The position numbers were made by a program, and so were the translations under genes. Below are positions 5,474-7,882 of a stretch of 7,882 nucleotides of DNA, piece by piece. Origin of the DNA: Syntrophaceae bacterium UBA5619 (GTDB lineage Bacteria; Desulfobacterota; Syntrophia; Syntrophales; UBA5619); the NCBI GenBank assembly GCA_002424545.1, contig DIKL01000013.1:1-7882 (forward strand), read 5' to 3'. Under the pieces are notes generated by a model. That model ran no database searches and was not told the origin of the DNA. It saw nothing but the letters and a program-made list of their open reading frames with translations. Every line of letters starts with the position of its first letter. Position 1 is the first letter of the stretch.

Positions 5474-7054
5474 ATGATTTTAGATCCATTGCACGAGAAT
5501 CTTTTGCGGCGGGCGGTTATCGGCGATTTGGTCAGCCGTTCGGCGGCACGATTCCGGGACAGAACCGTATTCATTTACGGGGGGGAACGGATCAGCTTCC
5601 AGGCGCTCAACGAAAAAAGCTGCATGGCGGCCAACGCCTTCAAAAAACTCGGAATCAAGCGGGGTGACCGCGTTGCCTTCATGACCCACAATTGCATGAA
5701 CTATCTCTACTGCTGCTTCGGTCTGGCCAAAATCGGCGCGATCACGGTTCCTCTGAACTTTATGCTGCGAGGTGAGGAGATCAGCTACATCATCGGCGAT
5801 GCCGAACCCAAGGCCTTTTTTGTGGAGGACATTCTGACGGAATACGTCCTGGCAGTGAAAAAGGAATTGAAGGGTGTTGAACATTTCGGCTGGCTCGATT
5901 TCGGCAAGAAACCCAAGCCTGACGGCTGGCTCGATACCGGTGAATTTTTCAACGGCACCTATCCAGCAACGGAGCCGGAAGAAGTCATCCATTCCGACGA
6001 CGTGGCAACCCTTATTTATACGACCGGGACGGAGAGCTTTCCCAAGGGGGTCATGACCACGCATCTGAATTACTACATGTCGCTCTTTCACCTCATCCCG
6101 GATGCCAACTTCACCCGTGACGACGCATTCATTATCGACATCCCGATGTTCCATGTCGCGGGAAACACCGTCCTGTTGGGCGCGTTGGCGACGGGAGCCC
6201 GGGCAGTAATCACTTATGCCCCGGACCCATTCCAGACCCTGAAGTTCACCCAGGAGGAGAAGCTTACCTACTGGGTATATCCGCCTACCCTCTATGCCGC
6301 CATTCCCACGATTCCGGGATTCGAGAAGTATGATCTATCCTCACTGAAAAAGTTCGTTTCCTTCGGCGCAGTCATCCCCAATGTGGTCATTGAGCGCTGG
6401 AAAAGCATCAATCCGGACATTCAATGGCGAAATTACTGGGGACAGACGGAAAGCTCGCCCGTGGGAACAACCTCCAGTCCGGAGTCTTTTGACCAAAAAC
6501 GGAATGCCATCGGGATTCCCGATACCGGCACTGCCGTAAGGGTTTTTGACGACAACGATCAAGAAGTGCCGACCGGGCAGATTGGAGAACTTGTGATACG
6601 TTCGGCCGCCGTGATGAAAGGATACTGGAAAAAGGATGACCTGACGGCGAAGACCTTGGCCAACGGCTGGCTCCATACCGGAGATTTGGGCTATATGGAC
6701 GAAGACGGCTGGATCTATTTCGTCGACCGCAAGAAGGACATGATCAAGACGGGAGGAGAAAATGTCTCATCCCAGGAAGTTGAAGGCGCTCTTCTCCGGC
6801 ACCCGAAACTGGCCATGGCAGCGGTCATCGGTTTGCCGGATCCTTACTGGATGGAACTTGTTACGGCCGTAGTTGTTCCGAAACCCGGAATGGAAGTCTC
6901 TTCAGAAGAGATCATCGCCTTCAGCAAAGAGGCCATGGCCGGATACAAAGTTCCCAAAAAGGTTTTTGTCCGCTCGGCGCTGCCCCTCACGCCCACGGGC
7001 AAGATCCTGAAGCGGGAATTGCGGCGGGAATATTCGGAAGAGGCAAAGAAATAG
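5474..7054 (+). CDS. AMP-forming acyl-CoA ligase (ANL superfamily)
   Basis: This 526-aa cytoplasmic enzyme would make an acyl-CoA from a free acid, ATP and CoA through an acyl-adenylate. All core ANL motifs are visible in order: the phosphate loop YTTGTESFPKGV (182-193), YWGQTE (321-326), LHTGDLG (400-406) with D404, the hinge DRKKDMIKTGGENV (418-431), and PTGKILKREL (507-516) with the catalytic K510. Length is normal and the chain is intact. The phosphate loop has E187 and S188 where many relatives have Thr-Gly; P190-K191-G192 is kept. The ATG at 5474 follows a full AGGAGG with 6 nt spacing. The gene follows the AbfD-like gene on the same strand and precedes a terminator, so the two likely form one operon, with the ligase supplying the CoA thioester. 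The acid cannot be named from sequence; a 4-hydroxyacid is one hypothesis, a medium-chain or aromatic acid is equally open. Confidence 0.92.
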   Translation: MILDPLHENLLRRAVIGDLVSRSAARFRDRTVFIYGGERISFQALNEKSCMAANAFKKLGIKRGDRVAFMTHNCMNYLYCCFGLAKIGAITVPLNFMLRGEEISYIIGDAEPKAFFVEDILTEYVLAVKKELKGVEHFGWLDFGKKPKPDGWLDTGEFFNGTYPATEPEEVIHSDDVATLIYTTGTESFPKGVMTTHLNYYMSLFHLIPDANFTRDDAFIIDIPMFHVAGNTVLLGALATGARAVITYAPDPFQTLKFTQEEKLTYWVYPPTLYAAIPTIPGFEKYDLSSLKKFVSFGAVIPNVVIERWKSINPDIQWRNYWGQTESSPVGTTSSPESFDQKRNAIGIPDTGTAVRVFDDNDQEVPTGQIGELVIRSAAVMKGYWKKDDLTAKTLANGWLHTGDLGYMDEDGWIYFVDRKKDMIKTGGENVSSQEVEGALLRHPKLAMAAVIGLPDPYWMELVTAVVVPKPGMEVSSEEIIAFSKEAMAGYKVPKKVFVRSALPLTPTGKILKRELRREYSEEAKK

Positions 7055-7138
7055 GAAGAGCAGGCAAACAACGCTTCAAAAAGACTCTATAAACAAGTAG
7101 AGGTCAAGTTATTGAACGGGTATGATCGCCACCCCTGA

Positions 7139-7171
7139 AAACGGGCCGGTGACCATGCCCGTTTCTCTTTT
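7139..7171 (+). terminator. intrinsic-type terminator after the ligase gene
   Basis: AAACGGGC (7139-7146) pairs perfectly with GCCCGTTT (7157-7164) over a 10-nt loop and is followed by CTCTTTT. It lies 85 nt after the ligase stop codon and just before the TetR promoter, so it would separate the two units. The T-run is interrupted, so termination may be partial. Confidence 0.6.
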
Positions 7172-7193
7172 GTGCCCGAGGACGAATAATTGC

Positions 7194-7220
7194 TTGACAA
7201 CGGTGGGTGAAAGTTACATT
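7194..7220 (+). promoter_or_regulatory. putative promoter of the TetR-family gene
   Basis: A consensus TTGACA (7194-7199) and TACATT (7215-7220, 4 of 6 matches) are 15 nt apart. The arrangement resembles that upstream of the AbfD-like gene: the same GCTTGACA context and the same short spacer. The -10 is part of the left arm of an inverted repeat. Confidence 0.5.
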
Positions 7221-7239
7221 GAAGGCTTCGATAATGTAA
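7214..7239 (+). promoter_or_regulatory. inverted repeat on the TetR-family promoter, likely autoregulatory operator
   Basis: TTACATT (7214-7220) and AATGTAA (7233-7239) form a perfect 7-bp inverted repeat with a 12-nt centre. The centre holds a smaller palindrome, GAAG-G-CTTC. The 26-bp site covers the putative -10 and the start of transcription, and ends 18 nt before the start codon. Size and place fit a TetR-dimer operator used for self-repression; binding by this protein is inferred. Confidence 0.55.
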
Positions 7240-7257
7240 AGGAAAAGGCGTACATGC

Positions 7258-7882
7258 ATGGAAAAAGACGCGCAGTTGAAACGGGACAGAAACAAGCGAA
7301 TCCTGACGGACATTCGTCGCGAGCAGCTGACCGCGGCAGCGTACAAGGTCGTCAGCCAGAAGGGATATAACAATTTTACCATCGCGGACATAGCCAGCGA
7401 AGCCGGACTGTCCGTCGGCCTCGTTCATTACTACTTCAAGAACAAGCAGGAGCTCCTGCTCCACGTCTTTAAGGAAACACAGAAAAACGTTCGAAGAAAT
7501 CTTGCTGCGGAATTGGAAAAGGCCTCGGACCCACGGGGAAAGCTGGAAATCTTTATTGACCAGAGTTTTCTATTGTTCCAGAGGGAGAAGGACTACTTCT
7601 CCCTGCTCTTCGAGTTTTGGACGGAGATTAACCGTAACGAAGCCATCAAGAAAATGGTTCGGCGACTTTACCAAGCGTATCGAGCGGAATTGTCCATTAT
7701 CCTCGAGAAAGGCATTGAAGAAAAAATATTTGCGGAAATGGACATTCAGTACACGACCACCTTGTGTGTTTCAATCGTCCAGCATACGATTATTCAGCAT
7801 CTCATCGATGATACGGCATTCGATTTTAACGAATACGCGGGCCGTATGAAGACCTTCATTATGGAAACCATTCTCAGGAGCG
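7258..7882 (+). CDS. TetR/AcrR-family transcriptional regulator, 3' end cut by the window edge
   Basis: The protein is visible for 208 residues and has not reached a stop, so probably only a short tail is missing (the family usually has 190-230 aa). The N-terminal DNA-binding domain is typical: ILTDIRREQLTAAAYKVVSQ (residues 15-34), then the helix-turn-helix TIADIASEAGLSVGLVHYYF (41-60) and KNKQELL. The remaining helical part, including FLLFQREKDYFSLLFEFWTE, is the ligand-binding and dimer domain, which varies between members and does not reveal the ligand. AAGG lies 9 nt before the chosen ATG at 7258; the ATG at 7254 is in another frame. The gene has its own promoter and operator-like repeat, and lies in the same direction just downstream of the AbfD-like/ligase operon. 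Control of that operon by an acid or an acyl-CoA ligand is a reasonable inference. The base composition is clearly lower in GC than the left half of the window. Confidence 0.92.
   Translation, partial: MEKDAQLKRDRNKRILTDIRREQLTAAAYKVVSQKGYNNFTIADIASEAGLSVGLVHYYFKNKQELLLHVFKETQKNVRRNLAAELEKASDPRGKLEIFIDQSFLLFQREKDYFSLLFEFWTEINRNEAIKKMVRRLYQAYRAELSIILEKGIEEKIFAEMDIQYTTTLCVSIVQHTIIQHLIDDTAFDFNEYAGRMKTFIMETILRS

Noticed and set aside
5480..6154. Minus-strand open frame of 224 codons
   Set aside because: It is antisense to the acyl-CoA ligase and shows no family features.

Overview
The window comes from a high-GC bacterium that is very probably an anaerobe. It carries genes for two unrelated families of oxygen-sensitive [4Fe-4S] acyl-CoA dehydratases. 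The combination of a HgdB/BcrB-type dehydratase, a 4-hydroxybutyryl-CoA dehydratase (AbfD)-like enzyme, an AMP-forming acyl-CoA ligase and a TetR regulator is typical of syntrophic or sulfate-reducing deltaproteobacteria and their relatives. That placement is an inference from gene content, because there is no rRNA or other phylogenetic marker here.

Layout. Bases 1-1909, minus strand: two adjacent genes of the 2-hydroxyacyl-CoA dehydratase / benzoyl-CoA reductase family. The upstream one is complete (452 aa). The downstream one starts at 445 and runs off the left edge. A strong stem-loop lies between them, and a good sigma70-type promoter (TTGTCA-17-TATAAA) lies upstream. Bases 2020-3690, plus strand: a divergent pair, a seven-helix TrhA/hemolysin III membrane protein followed by an alpha/beta hydrolase. 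Bases 3780-7171, plus strand: a lower-GC unit with a TTGACA promoter, a conspicuous palindrome cluster, an AbfD-like flavin/[4Fe-4S] dehydratase, an AMP-forming acyl-CoA ligase and an intrinsic-type terminator. Bases 7194-7882, plus strand: a TetR-family regulator with its own promoter and an inverted repeat on it; the gene is cut by the right edge.

How the genes could work together. The ligase would activate a free acid to its CoA thioester, and the AbfD-like enzyme would dehydrate (or isomerise) the thioester by a radical route. The TetR protein, encoded just downstream, is the obvious candidate sensor of the acid or its CoA ester. The AbfD-like protein keeps all four iron-sulfur ligands and the adjacent Lys. 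However, positions that correspond to active-site Tyr296 and Gln101 of the clostridial enzyme appear changed to Thr and Phe, so its substrate may not be 4-hydroxybutyryl-CoA. The minus-strand dehydratase pair is a separate transcription unit whose ATP-dependent activator is not in the window. No rRNA, tRNA, CRISPR array, insertion sequence or tandem repeat was recognised.
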